Shown here piece after piece: positions 7,995 to 16,545 of a stretch of 61,513 nucleotides of DNA. The first letter of the stretch is position 1; each line of letters opens with the position of its first letter. The translations under genes were made by a program, and so were the position numbers. The notes below the pieces were generated by a model. The model ran no database searches and was not told the origin of the DNA. It saw only the letters and a list, made by a program, of their open reading frames with translations. Origin of the DNA: an uncultured Aquimarina sp. (lineage in GTDB: Bacteria > Bacteroidota > Bacteroidia > Flavobacteriales > Flavobacteriaceae); assembly GCA_947499005.1 (NCBI GenBank), contig CANMML010000024.1, positions 1 to 61,513 of the forward strand. The letters are read 5' to 3'.

Positions 7995-10016
7995 ATGTCA
8001 ATCAATAATAATAATAATAAAACAAAGTCTTATAGAAGATTAAGATTCTTAGGAATCGTTATCATTTTATCAACGATTATTTTCTCTTTTTCATCTCGAA
8101 AAATAGGGCTCAATTCTTCAAGAGAAGATCTATTAAAGAGTAGTAAAGAGTTAAGGAAGGTCGTGAAGCATTACAGTGAAAAAGGAGATAGCTTACAGTT
8201 ACAAGCAGCATATTTTCTTATAGATAATATAAAGGATAAATCGTTTGTTGAATATAACAAAGGACAGGAAAAGTTTTTAAACTATTTGGATAGTTTAGAA
8301 AGTGCAGTTTCTACTCCAAGAGGGGAAGAATTGAAACATAGGTATAAAGTATACGATGTTTGGAAAAAAATAAAAGAGGAAAACAAAAGCTTTTTTGACT
8401 TTCTACAAGATAGAACAAAAGACATAGAAGTCATTACTTCAGAAATGTTGATCGAAAATATTGATTATGCCTTTAAGGTATGGGAAGAAGATTATTGGGG
8501 ATACGATTTAGACTTTGATGAATTTTGTGAATATATCTTACCGTACAGAGCTTCTTCTGGAAAACCAAGTCAATGGCGTAAGATCGTATATGAAAATAAT
8601 AAGTGGGCTTATGATAACCAAAGTTGTAAAGATTTGATGGAGTTTTCAGAAGCAATGATTGATGGTCAGAGATGGTTCAATTGGAATAAAGCATTTTATG
8701 ATTTTCAAAATATGCCAGTTACAGATTTATTGAAAACCAAAAGAGGGCAATGTATACATCATTCTAATTTAAGAGTAGCAGCATTGAGATCTATAGGTAT
8801 ACCAGCTTCGCAAGTGTTTGGAATAAATCATACTACTTGGATTACAATTCCTAATGGAAATGGAGGATACATAGATTGGGGATATGAAATGTTTTCGGAT
8901 GTAGATCATCAATCAATGGGAGAAAGGAGAAAAGAAGAATATGCAAAGGTGTATGAAAAATCTTTTAAGATTCAACCCAATCCATTATTGAATCTTGATG
9001 CTAAGGATGTTCCTAAATTCTTTTTGCAAAACAATATAAAAGATGTTACAGCAAAGCATATAAAGGCTGTTGATATTGCTATAACATTAAAAATAGCTGC
9101 TAAAGAGCAAACAAACTATGCTTATTTGTGTGTGTACAATAATAAAGTGAAAGGATGGGATGCTGTTGATTGGGCAAAAATAGATAAAGAACAAGTAATA
9201 TTTGAACAAATGGGTGTAGGAAGAATTTATTTGGCTATGTATTACGAAGCCGGGAAGTATTATCCTGCGTCAACTCCGTTTTTTGTTGATATGAATGGGG
9301 AGAGACATTCACTTGAAGCAGATAATTCAAAGAAGGAAATAGTAAAAATATATAGAAAGAATATGTTAAATTTTAATGAGCATATTCATGCAGAATTGAT
9401 GGTGAATACTGTTTTTGAAGGATCCAACGATCAAGAATTTAAGGTTGTTGATACAATATATCAAATTAATGATAAGCCTTTTAAGAACGAATCTAGATTA
9501 ACAAATAATAATAAGAAATATAGATATGTTAGGTATAAAGCCGGTAATGTAAACTATAAAGTAACGAGAGGTTATGAAGTAGAAAAGATCTACAATGATT
9601 ATGGTTTTATTGCCGATGTATCATTCTATGATGGAAAAGGGAATAAGTTAAAAGGACAATTTATTTCTTCAACTAATGTGGAAGAAGAAAAAGGATTATT
9701 GGCATTAGATGGAGATATCAGAACAAATCTAAATTGCGATACTAATTGTTGGATAGGTTATGATTTAAAAGAACCTCAAGAGGTAGCAAGTGTAAAATAT
9801 CTATTTAGAAACTCATTTAATGCTATTGAAGCAGAAGATATTTATGAGTTATTCTATTGGGATAATGAATGGAAATCTCTAGGAGAGAAAAAAGCAAAAG
9901 AGGATTATATCGAATATAACATTCCTAAAAACTCAGTATTGTGGTTGAGAAATCGTACTAAAGGGAATGATGAGAAGACATTTTTTATGAGTGAAGGCAA
10001 ACAAATATGGGGATAA
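7995..10016 (+). CDS. Membrane-anchored transglutaminase-like protein
   Basis: 673 residues. A short Asn-rich cytoplasmic start and one membrane helix (about 18-34) are followed by a long helical stretch. The transglutaminase-like core has GQC with Cys253, HTTW with His279 and YIDWGYE with Asp294, a plausible Cys-His-Asp triad. The C-terminal part is beta-rich, and the last ~110 residues resemble a discoidin/F5-8C-like fold. Members of this superfamily act as peptidases, transglutaminases or peptide ligases. It is 69 nt downstream of the ATPase gene on the same strand, before a strong terminator, so it is probably the last gene of the peptide operon. Periplasmic action on the exported peptide is inference. 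Confidence 0.85.
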   Translation: MSINNNNNKTKSYRRLRFLGIVIILSTIIFSFSSRKIGLNSSREDLLKSSKELRKVVKHYSEKGDSLQLQAAYFLIDNIKDKSFVEYNKGQEKFLNYLDSLESAVSTPRGEELKHRYKVYDVWKKIKEENKSFFDFLQDRTKDIEVITSEMLIENIDYAFKVWEEDYWGYDLDFDEFCEYILPYRASSGKPSQWRKIVYENNKWAYDNQSCKDLMEFSEAMIDGQRWFNWNKAFYDFQNMPVTDLLKTKRGQCIHHSNLRVAALRSIGIPASQVFGINHTTWITIPNGNGGYIDWGYEMFSDVDHQSMGERRKEEYAKVYEKSFKIQPNPLLNLDAKDVPKFFLQNNIKDVTAKHIKAVDIAITLKIAAKEQTNYAYLCVYNNKVKGWDAVDWAKIDKEQVIFEQMGVGRIYLAMYYEAGKYYPASTPFFVDMNGERHSLEADNSKKEIVKIYRKNMLNFNEHIHAELMVNTVFEGSNDQEFKVVDTIYQINDKPFKNESRLTNNNKKYRYVRYKAGNVNYKVTRGYEVEKIYNDYGFIADVSFYDGKGNKLKGQFISSTNVEEEKGLLALDGDIRTNLNCDTNCWIGYDLKEPQEVASVKYLFRNSFNAIEAEDIYELFYWDNEWKSLGEKKAKEDYIEYNIPKNSVLWLRNRTKGNDEKTFFMSEGKQIWG

Positions 10017-10074
10017 TGACGCTAATCCCAACATATTAAAAGTCGTAGCTGATTTAAATGAGTGATGCTAGATT

Positions 10075-10108
10075 AAGACCATCCATTGTGACACTTGGGT
10101 GGTCTTTT
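10075..10108 (+). terminator. Terminator after transglutaminase-like gene
   Basis: AAGACCATCCA pairs with TGGGTGGTCTT (one mismatch), followed by TTCTTTTG. It marks the end of the transport operon. Confidence 0.8.
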
Positions 10109-10129
10109 CTTTTGTATATAACTCTTAAT

Positions 10130-10146
10130 GTACCCTCAAAGGGTAC
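10130..10146. repeat. Short palindrome GTACCC-N5-GGGTAC
   Basis: A perfect 6-bp inverted repeat in the 276-nt spacer between the transglutaminase-like and leucine-rich-repeat genes. Possible operator or small hairpin. The rest of the spacer (10109-10292) shows a TACATTTG -7-like box before the next gene but no well-spaced TTTG. Confidence 0.4.
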
Positions 10147-10292
10147 TACACTAAAGGTTAGTTTTTAAGTCCGTTAGGCTTAACTACACTTTGGAGTAAT
10201 GTATTAATAGGAACTCATAAATACATTTGCTTAGGAATTGATACTCATTAAACTAATGAGTTTGTAAAACCAATTATTACATTTTATTAATT

Positions 10293-11798
10293 ATGAAAAT
10301 TTATAAGAGAATTACATTATTAACCTCAGTGGTCTTTGGGACATTGGCGTTTGCACAGACATTAAGTGTTGAAGGTGTTAACTATGAAGTAGACATGGAA
10401 ACTAAGGAAGCAATGGTTATTTCAACACCAGGAGCACAAGGGATCATTGAAATATCAAGTTCTGTGATATATGAAGGTGAACGTTATCTCGTAACAGAAA
10501 TTGGAGATGCTGCCTTTTTTCAACAACCAGTTAGTCAGGTGGTGATACCTGAAACGGTTAAGGTTATTGGGGAGGGGGCATTTTTTGGGACAGCTATTCA
10601 GAATGTTATAATCCCTGAAAGTGTTACTACTATCAAAACTGCTGCATTTTGTACTTCTAGTCTACAAAGAGTTGATATACCATCAAGTGTAACGTCTATT
10701 GGAGAAGATTCATTTTCTTTTACAGAAATAGTAGGTGTTAGCATTCATGAGAACTTAGAAAGTATTGGAAATGGAGCATTTAGAAATATCCCTTTGTCAA
10801 GTTTTATAACTTCGAGTACTACTCCTTTAGCCATTAATGTTAATGTTTTTGATGACATAAGTTTGTTCGAAGCTGTATTAATTGTTCCAGAAGGAGCAGA
10901 AGAGGCGTATAGAGAAGCAAGTGTTTGGAAAGACTTTGGCCAAGTTGGTTTTACGCACACCTTAAATAAAGAAGGGATAAATTATGAAATAAATTCTATT
11001 TCAAAAGAAGCTACTGTAGTTAATAGTCCATCTGCTGAAGGAGAAATAGAAATTTTAAGAATGGTAAGTTATAATGATGAAATCTATGATGTAACTGTTG
11101 TTGGAGAAGCAGCGTTTTTGCAATTGCCAATTATTGAAGTTGTAATTCCTGATTCAATTGCTTCTATAGAAAGTGGTGCTTTTTTTGGAACATTAATAAA
11201 AGAAGTAAATATCCCTGATAGTATTATAAATATAGGAGCTGCTGCTTTTTGTACTTCTACTTTAGAAAGAGTTGAAATTCCTTTTAGTGTAATTTCAATT
11301 GGAGAAGATTCATTTTCCTTTACGAGAATAACGGACGTGAAAATTCATAGCAATTTACAAAGTATTGGAAGAGGAGCTTTTAGAAATACTCTCTTGTCAA
11401 ATTTTACAACAACAAATAAGTCGCCTATTGAAATTGAAGCTAATATATTTGATAATATAGACTTATCAAAAGCTGAATTAATTGTTCCTGAAGGGGAAGA
11501 AAAGAAGTATGAAAAAGCTAATGTATGGGGAGACTTTGGGATGATTACTCAAAGCGCTATACTCAGTAGAGCTAATTATGATATAGAATATAATAGTTTT
11601 GAAGTAACTCAAAATGAAGATGAATTAGAAGTGCAAGGAGAAAATATTGATGGATTAAGCCTTTATGCTATTTCAGGAGAACTTTTACTGAAAACATCTA
11701 CTTCACGTATAAGTAAAAGAGGATTAGCTGTTGGGGTCTATGTGTTACTGGTAGCAAAAGAAAAAGTAAATGTGAGCAAGAAAATAATCCTGAATTGA
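10293..11798 (+). CDS. BspA-type leucine-rich-repeat protein with T9SS-like sorting tail
   Basis: 501 residues. A signal peptide (LLTSVVFGTLAFAQ) is followed by LRR_5/BspA-like repeats (units such as VVIPETVKVIGEGAFFGT). Residues about 25-225 are duplicated at about 228-420 with the same motif order (EGVNYEVD/EGINYEIN, AFCTS, IGEDSFSFT, GAFRN, LIVPEG). The last ~70 residues (ISGELLLKT ... GLAVGVYVLLV ... KKIILN) fit a type A C-terminal sorting domain of the type IX secretion system. Probably secreted or surface-bound with a protein- or glycan-binding role. It is outside the peptide operon because of the terminator before it. Confidence 0.88.
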   Translation: MKIYKRITLLTSVVFGTLAFAQTLSVEGVNYEVDMETKEAMVISTPGAQGIIEISSSVIYEGERYLVTEIGDAAFFQQPVSQVVIPETVKVIGEGAFFGTAIQNVIIPESVTTIKTAAFCTSSLQRVDIPSSVTSIGEDSFSFTEIVGVSIHENLESIGNGAFRNIPLSSFITSSTTPLAINVNVFDDISLFEAVLIVPEGAEEAYREASVWKDFGQVGFTHTLNKEGINYEINSISKEATVVNSPSAEGEIEILRMVSYNDEIYDVTVVGEAAFLQLPIIEVVIPDSIASIESGAFFGTLIKEVNIPDSIINIGAAAFCTSTLERVEIPFSVISIGEDSFSFTRITDVKIHSNLQSIGRGAFRNTLLSNFTTTNKSPIEIEANIFDNIDLSKAELIVPEGEEKKYEKANVWGDFGMITQSAILSRANYDIEYNSFEVTQNEDELEVQGENIDGLSLYAISGELLLKTSTSRISKRGLAVGVYVLLVAKEKVNVSKKIILN

Positions 11799-11939
11799 TA
11801 ATTAATATATAGGAAATCAAAATCTGTATTCTTCCAAATTTAGAAGGAAATATATGGTTCAATCTATGGTATTTGTAAGAAAATGTAACGGTTGAATCAT
11901 CTATTATTTTAGATCATCAGTAAAATTTAAGATATCACT

Positions 11940-13288
11940 ATGACATTAAAAAACAGTATATTTCTTGTAAGCTCAATATTTGTGTTATCATGTGATAAAG
12001 ACGATTATAGCCTTATTGATCAAGATTTTTTAGATAAGACTTTGGGAGATCAGCTTTTTTTAGCTTCAAACAGAAAGGAGAAAGACTATTTTTACTTCCT
12101 AAAATTGATGATTATAGTAAAATACCACAAGATCCATTGAACCCTATTACCAAAGAGAAAGTGATTTTAGGGAAGTTACTCTTCCATGAAACAGGTATAA
12201 GTGGGAATGTGAAAATGGAGGTTCTTAAAAATACATATTCATGTGCATCTTGTCACCAAAGCAGAGCTGGGTTTAGTTCTGGTTTAAGACAGGGAATAGG
12301 AGAAGGAGGAATTGGTTTTGGTAATCATGGGGAAGGCAGAGTGCTTAATAATTTAATACCAAAAGATTCAGTAGATATACAGCCAATAAGATCGCCCACG
12401 GTACTCAATGTTGCTTATCAAGATGTAATGTTGTGGAATGGTCAGTTTGGAGGAAAAGGGACTAATAAGGGCGCAGAAGATCGATGGGGAAATATTCCTG
12501 AAAACTTTGAAGGTTTCGAAGGAGTGGAGATTCAAGCAATGAAAGGGCAAGCAGTTCATCGATTGAAAATAAGTAAAGATTTTGTGAGTGAAAATTACTA
12601 TGAAAAACTGTATGATGATGCTTTTCCTAATATTCGAGAAGAGAGTCGTTATGGGGAAAGAACAAGTGCTTTAGCTATAGCCGCATATGAAAGGACTTTG
12701 TTACCAAATAGTGCACCATGGCAACAATATTTAAGAGGAGATTTAAAATCAATGTCAGTAAAAGAAAAGAAAGGAGCTATTTTATTTTTTGGAAAAGCGA
12801 GGTGCTATGAATGTCATACAGGGCCAGCTTTAAATAATAAAAACTTTTACGCATTTGGTATGGGGGATTTCGATAATTCTCCTCAAGCGCTTATATTGGA
12901 TTCTAATGGTTTTGAAAAAGTAAAAAAAGGTAGAGGGGGATTTACAGGAAAGGTAAGTGATAATTATAAATTTAAAACACCAACACTTTATAACATAAGT
13001 GATAATGGGGTGTTTGGTCATGGAGCAACATTTAGGTCAATTAAAGATGTTATTCGGTATAAAAATGAAGGGGTGCCTCAAAATGAAAAAATTCCTATTG
13101 AGAATTTGGCACCCCAATTTGGAAATATTGAGTTAACTAATGGTGAGATTGAGAATTTAGTGAAGTTTATACAAGAAAGCCTTAGAGATCCTGATCTTGA
13201 GAGGTATGTGCCAGAGTCTATTCATACTAATTTATGCTTTCCAAATAATGATCTACTGTCAAGGGTAGATTTAGGTTGTGGGGAATGA
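11940..13288 (+). pseudogene. Di-haem cytochrome c peroxidase, frameshifted
   Basis: The first frame (11940-12140) encodes a lipoprotein-like signal (FVLSCDKDD) and about 45 further residues, then stops. The other frame resumes the family sequence: its in-frame text before residue NPITKEK reads RLFLLPKIDDYSKIPQDP, which is peroxidase-like. A single-base loss near 12072-12074 explains both. Downstream the CCP/MauG signature is complete: haem motifs CASCH and CYECH, RSPTVLNV and GHGATFRSIKDV. In an intact gene the product would reduce hydrogen peroxide in the periplasm. Either a real pseudogene or a base-call error; reinitiation at the TTG at 12137 would give a protein without export signal. 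Confidence 0.8.
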
Positions 13289-13369
13289 TAGTGTATATAT
13301 TTTCGGGGTATTACATAGAAAACGTACTCTGTGTTGTAAACGAAAGAATAATTTATAGAAATCACATCG

Positions 13370-15514
13370 CTATAACTTTTCTAAAATAAAAGAAGTCATT
13401 TTATTATAAAGGTGAAGCCGTGTTTTTCCTCCGTAAATTCCATGATTTTTATTGGTATAAATTTCTTGGTCAAAAGGCTTGTTGTATTTAACGAAAGCGG
13501 CACTAAGTTGAAGTGTGTTTTGTAAATGAACATTGTCATCCGCTCCCCCGTGAACTAGCAATAGAGCACAATTTAAGTTTTGGGCTAATGTAATAGGAGA
13601 ATTTTCATTGTAACCATTTGGGTTCTCTTGAGGGGTTTTTAAAAAGCGTTCTGTGTAGATGGTATCATAATACCCCCAATGCGTAACAGGAGCGACTGAA
13701 ATAGCAGCTTTAAAAACAGTATTGTCTTTTAATATGGCATTCAAAGCAGTAAAACCACCAAAACTCCATCCCCAAATGCCAATTCGGGCGTTATCAATAT
13801 ATTTCTGTTGTCCTAAGTATTTAGCAAAAGCAATTTGATCTTCTGCTTCAAGTTTACCTAATTGTAACTGAGTTAGTTTTTTAAAATCAGTGCCTTTACT
13901 TCCAGTACCACGACCATCAATACAAGCTATTATATATCCTTTTTGAGCAAGTAAATAATGCCAATAATCATTGTAAGAATTCCAGTTGTTTTTGACCATT
14001 TGAGATCCAGGGCCTGAATATTGGTAAAGTAATACGGGGTATTTTTTATTAGGATCAAAATTTACTGGTTTTATGAAATAACTGTTTAATTCATATCCAT
14101 TAATGGAAACTTTCTGGAATTCCTTAGAGGGTAGTTGGTATTCGTTTAGTTGTTGAACAAGGTTTTGATTGTTTAACAGATTCCTTACAATTTTAGAATT
14201 TTGGGTATCTACAATATTAAATTGGTAAGGGCTTTCTAAACTAGAAAAAGTATCGATAAATAAAGATTGATTTTTACTAAAAGAGGCGCTATGATTGCCT
14301 GGGGTTTGTGTTAAGGGACTTAATTTAAGATCAGAATCAATGCTGAATATCTGGCGTTCGATTTCATTATTTTGATTGGATTGAAAATAAAAAGTCCTAT
14401 GTTTTTCATTGAAAGCATAGAGTTGAGTTACTTCCCAGTTTCCTTTTGTGATTTGTGTTTCGTTTCCTTGCTTGTCAAATAAGTAAATATGATTGTAACC
14501 ATCTTTTTCTGAAGTCAAATAAAATGTTCCATTTAATGTAAAATCTAGATGATTATTGATCTCGATATAATTATCATTTTCTTCATTGTAAATGGTATCA
14601 ATATTATCTCGACTGGTGTTGAAACTATAGATATTTAGCTTGTTTTGATGTCTGTTTAATGTTTGGAATACAACTTCTTTTTTGTTTTTCCATAAAAGTC
14701 TAGGGATATAGTATGGGACTTTAGGAAAGGTTACCGCTTCTATATTATGATTTGCTAAATCATAAACATGTGCTGTTACGATAGAGTTGTCTTCACCAGC
14801 TTTTGGGTATTTGAATGTTTGAAAAGTAGGATAGTTGTCCTCATTGTATATAGGCATACGATATTCGGGAACCAGGGATTCATTAAACTTCAAAAAAGCA
14901 ATGTGTTCTTCATCTGGACTCCATTTAAATGCTTGGACAAGTTCAAATTCTTCTTCGTACACCCAATCAGATATTCCATTAATGATTTCATTGTTTTTCC
15001 CATCATGAGTGACTTGATGGGTGTCTTCAGTAATTAAATCTTTGATGTAAATATTGTTCTCGAATACAAAAGCAATTTTAGAACCACTTGGGGAAAAGGT
15101 AGGATTGCTAATAGGAGATTCGAAAACCTTAATTGTTGATTTTGAAACTAAATCATAAACAAGATAAATTCCCGAAGAAGAATATCGATATCTAGATTGA
15201 ATGTTTGTGCCTAGCAATAATTTACTTTCATCATCCGAAAAGGTGTAGGTCGAAAAGTAATTTAAGTTAGCTTCTTTGTTTGTTAAAATAATTCTTTTCT
15301 TTTCGGAATGATAAGATTCTGCAACAATGCTAATGACTTTATTTTGCCTGTTGTAATCGAGGTAGGTGTACTCTTTAGCATTATTTAAATGATGAATTTC
15401 GTTTAAATAAGTTGGTCGAAAGCTTCCGTCCCAAATATCTTCAATCTGAATCTGCTTTTGAGCAAATAGACTAAAGAAGGGCAGTAATACCAAAAATAAA
15501 AAGTGCTTTTTCAT
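13370..15514 (-). CDS. Dipeptidyl-peptidase IV-like S9 peptidase
   Basis: 714 residues. A signal peptide (FLFLVLLPFFSLFAQ) is followed by the N-terminal beta-propeller of DPP-IV (about 70-480) and a C-terminal alpha/beta-hydrolase. The nucleophile Ser584 is in GWSFGG, Asp659 in HGGADDNVH and His691 in NKNHGIYGG. The substrate-binding double Glu lies in SDWVYEEEFE. It removes Xaa-Pro dipeptides from peptide N-termini in the periplasm. Usual length for the family. It lies 55 nt downstream of rlmB on the same strand, and an inverted repeat spans its start codon. Confidence 0.95.
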   Translation of the reverse strand: MKKHFLFLVLLPFFSLFAQKQIQIEDIWDGSFRPTYLNEIHHLNNAKEYTYLDYNRQNKVISIVAESYHSEKKRIILTNKEANLNYFSTYTFSDDESKLLLGTNIQSRYRYSSSGIYLVYDLVSKSTIKVFESPISNPTFSPSGSKIAFVFENNIYIKDLITEDTHQVTHDGKNNEIINGISDWVYEEEFELVQAFKWSPDEEHIAFLKFNESLVPEYRMPIYNEDNYPTFQTFKYPKAGEDNSIVTAHVYDLANHNIEAVTFPKVPYYIPRLLWKNKKEVVFQTLNRHQNKLNIYSFNTSRDNIDTIYNEENDNYIEINNHLDFTLNGTFYLTSEKDGYNHIYLFDKQGNETQITKGNWEVTQLYAFNEKHRTFYFQSNQNNEIERQIFSIDSDLKLSPLTQTPGNHSASFSKNQSLFIDTFSSLESPYQFNIVDTQNSKIVRNLLNNQNLVQQLNEYQLPSKEFQKVSINGYELNSYFIKPVNFDPNKKYPVLLYQYSGPGSQMVKNNWNSYNDYWHYLLAQKGYIIACIDGRGTGSKGTDFKKLTQLQLGKLEAEDQIAFAKYLGQQKYIDNARIGIWGWSFGGFTALNAILKDNTVFKAAISVAPVTHWGYYDTIYTERFLKTPQENPNGYNENSPITLAQNLNCALLLVHGGADDNVHLQNTLQLSAAFVKYNKPFDQEIYTNKNHGIYGGKTRLHLYNKMTSFILEKL

Positions 15515-15543
15515 AATTTAAAAATAGAAAAAAGCACTTTTAT
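15499..15543 (-). promoter_or_regulatory. Inverted repeat spanning the DPP-IV start codon
   Basis: On the minus strand AAAAGTGCTTTTTT is followed 16 nt later by AAAAAGCACTTTTT, and the second arm starts in the ATG. It could terminate rlmB transcripts or hide the DPP-IV start. Confidence 0.5.
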
Positions 15544-15569
15544 TATATGGAGGATTGTGTTTTAATTTA

Positions 15570-16307
15570 CTAATCGATACGTTGCCTTACAATTTCATAC
15601 ATAAAAGTACCAGCAGCTACAGAAACATTTAAAGAGCTAATTTCTCCAAACATGGGAAGTTTAGCCTTTTCCGAGACCGTTTTTAATACCCCAGATGAAA
15701 CTCCAGATCCCTCGGAACCCATAACAATAGCTGTAGGATTCTTTAGATCAACATTATAGATAAGTTGTTCTGTTTTTTCTGTTGCTGCTACCGTTTGTAT
15801 TCCACAAGAATGTAATAAAAATAAGGCATCTTTAATATGATCCACTTTGCAAATAGGGACATTAAAAACAGCGCCAACAGAAGTCTTTACAGTATCTCCA
15901 GATATAGGGGTAGAACCTGTTTTAGGTACGATGATGCCATGTACTCCAGTGCATTCAGCAGAACGAATAATTGCTCCAAAATTACGGACGTCAGTAACTC
16001 CGTCTAGTAGAATGAAAAAAGGAACTTCACCTTTCTCTTGAGTTTGTATAATTAGTTCTTCTAAATCCTGAAACGATACAGGTGAGGTGAATGCAACAAC
16101 ACCTTGATGACTTTTTCGAGTAAGCTTATTTAGCTTTTCAGCAGGAACAGTATTAGGAGTAATCTTATGATCACGTAATAATTGAATAAGTTCTTTGGCT
16201 AAATCTCCTTGGAGATTTTTTTGAAGAAATATTTTATCAATAGGTTTCCCTGATTTGATAGCTTCTATCACGGCGTGAAAACCAAAAAGTAGAGATTCAT
16301 TTTGCAT
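15570..16307 (-). CDS. rlmB: 23S rRNA (guanosine-2'-O)-methyltransferase RlmB
   Basis: 245 residues. An N-terminal substrate-binding domain (LLFGFHAVIEAIKSGKPIDK) is followed by the SpoU/TrmH knot domain with motif 1 (DVRNFGAIIRSAECTGVHG), motif 2 (AIVMGSEGSGV) and motif 3 (LNVSVAAGTFMYE). The enzyme methylates G2251 of 23S rRNA in the peptidyl-transferase region, using S-adenosylmethionine. Length and motifs are normal. It is transcribed toward the DPP-IV-like gene. Confidence 0.94.
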   Translation of the reverse strand: MQNESLLFGFHAVIEAIKSGKPIDKIFLQKNLQGDLAKELIQLLRDHKITPNTVPAEKLNKLTRKSHQGVVAFTSPVSFQDLEELIIQTQEKGEVPFFILLDGVTDVRNFGAIIRSAECTGVHGIIVPKTGSTPISGDTVKTSVGAVFNVPICKVDHIKDALFLLHSCGIQTVAATEKTEQLIYNVDLKNPTAIVMGSEGSGVSSGVLKTVSEKAKLPMFGEISSLNVSVAAGTFMYEIVRQRID

Positions 16308-16545
16308 GCATCAAAAGTACTTATTCTTAGGAAACAAATAAGGGGTTTAACGTAGAAGTGTCATATTGATTACTCATTAATTTTAGTTGGGTCATTGATG
16401 ATCGAATATTTGAATTGCTTGCGTTTAGTGATTTTATAGTAGGAAGCGTAGTGAAATTGTATCGAAATAATTCTAATTGACCTTTCTGTATTATTGGTTT
16501 CATTTTAAAAAAAAAAGGGAGAGATGATATGCCTAAATTATATTA

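Noticed and set aside
14768..15037. 89-codon reading frame antisense to the DPP-IV gene.
   Set aside because: It lies wholly inside a confidently assigned gene and its Cys/Phe-rich translation looks like an antisense artefact.
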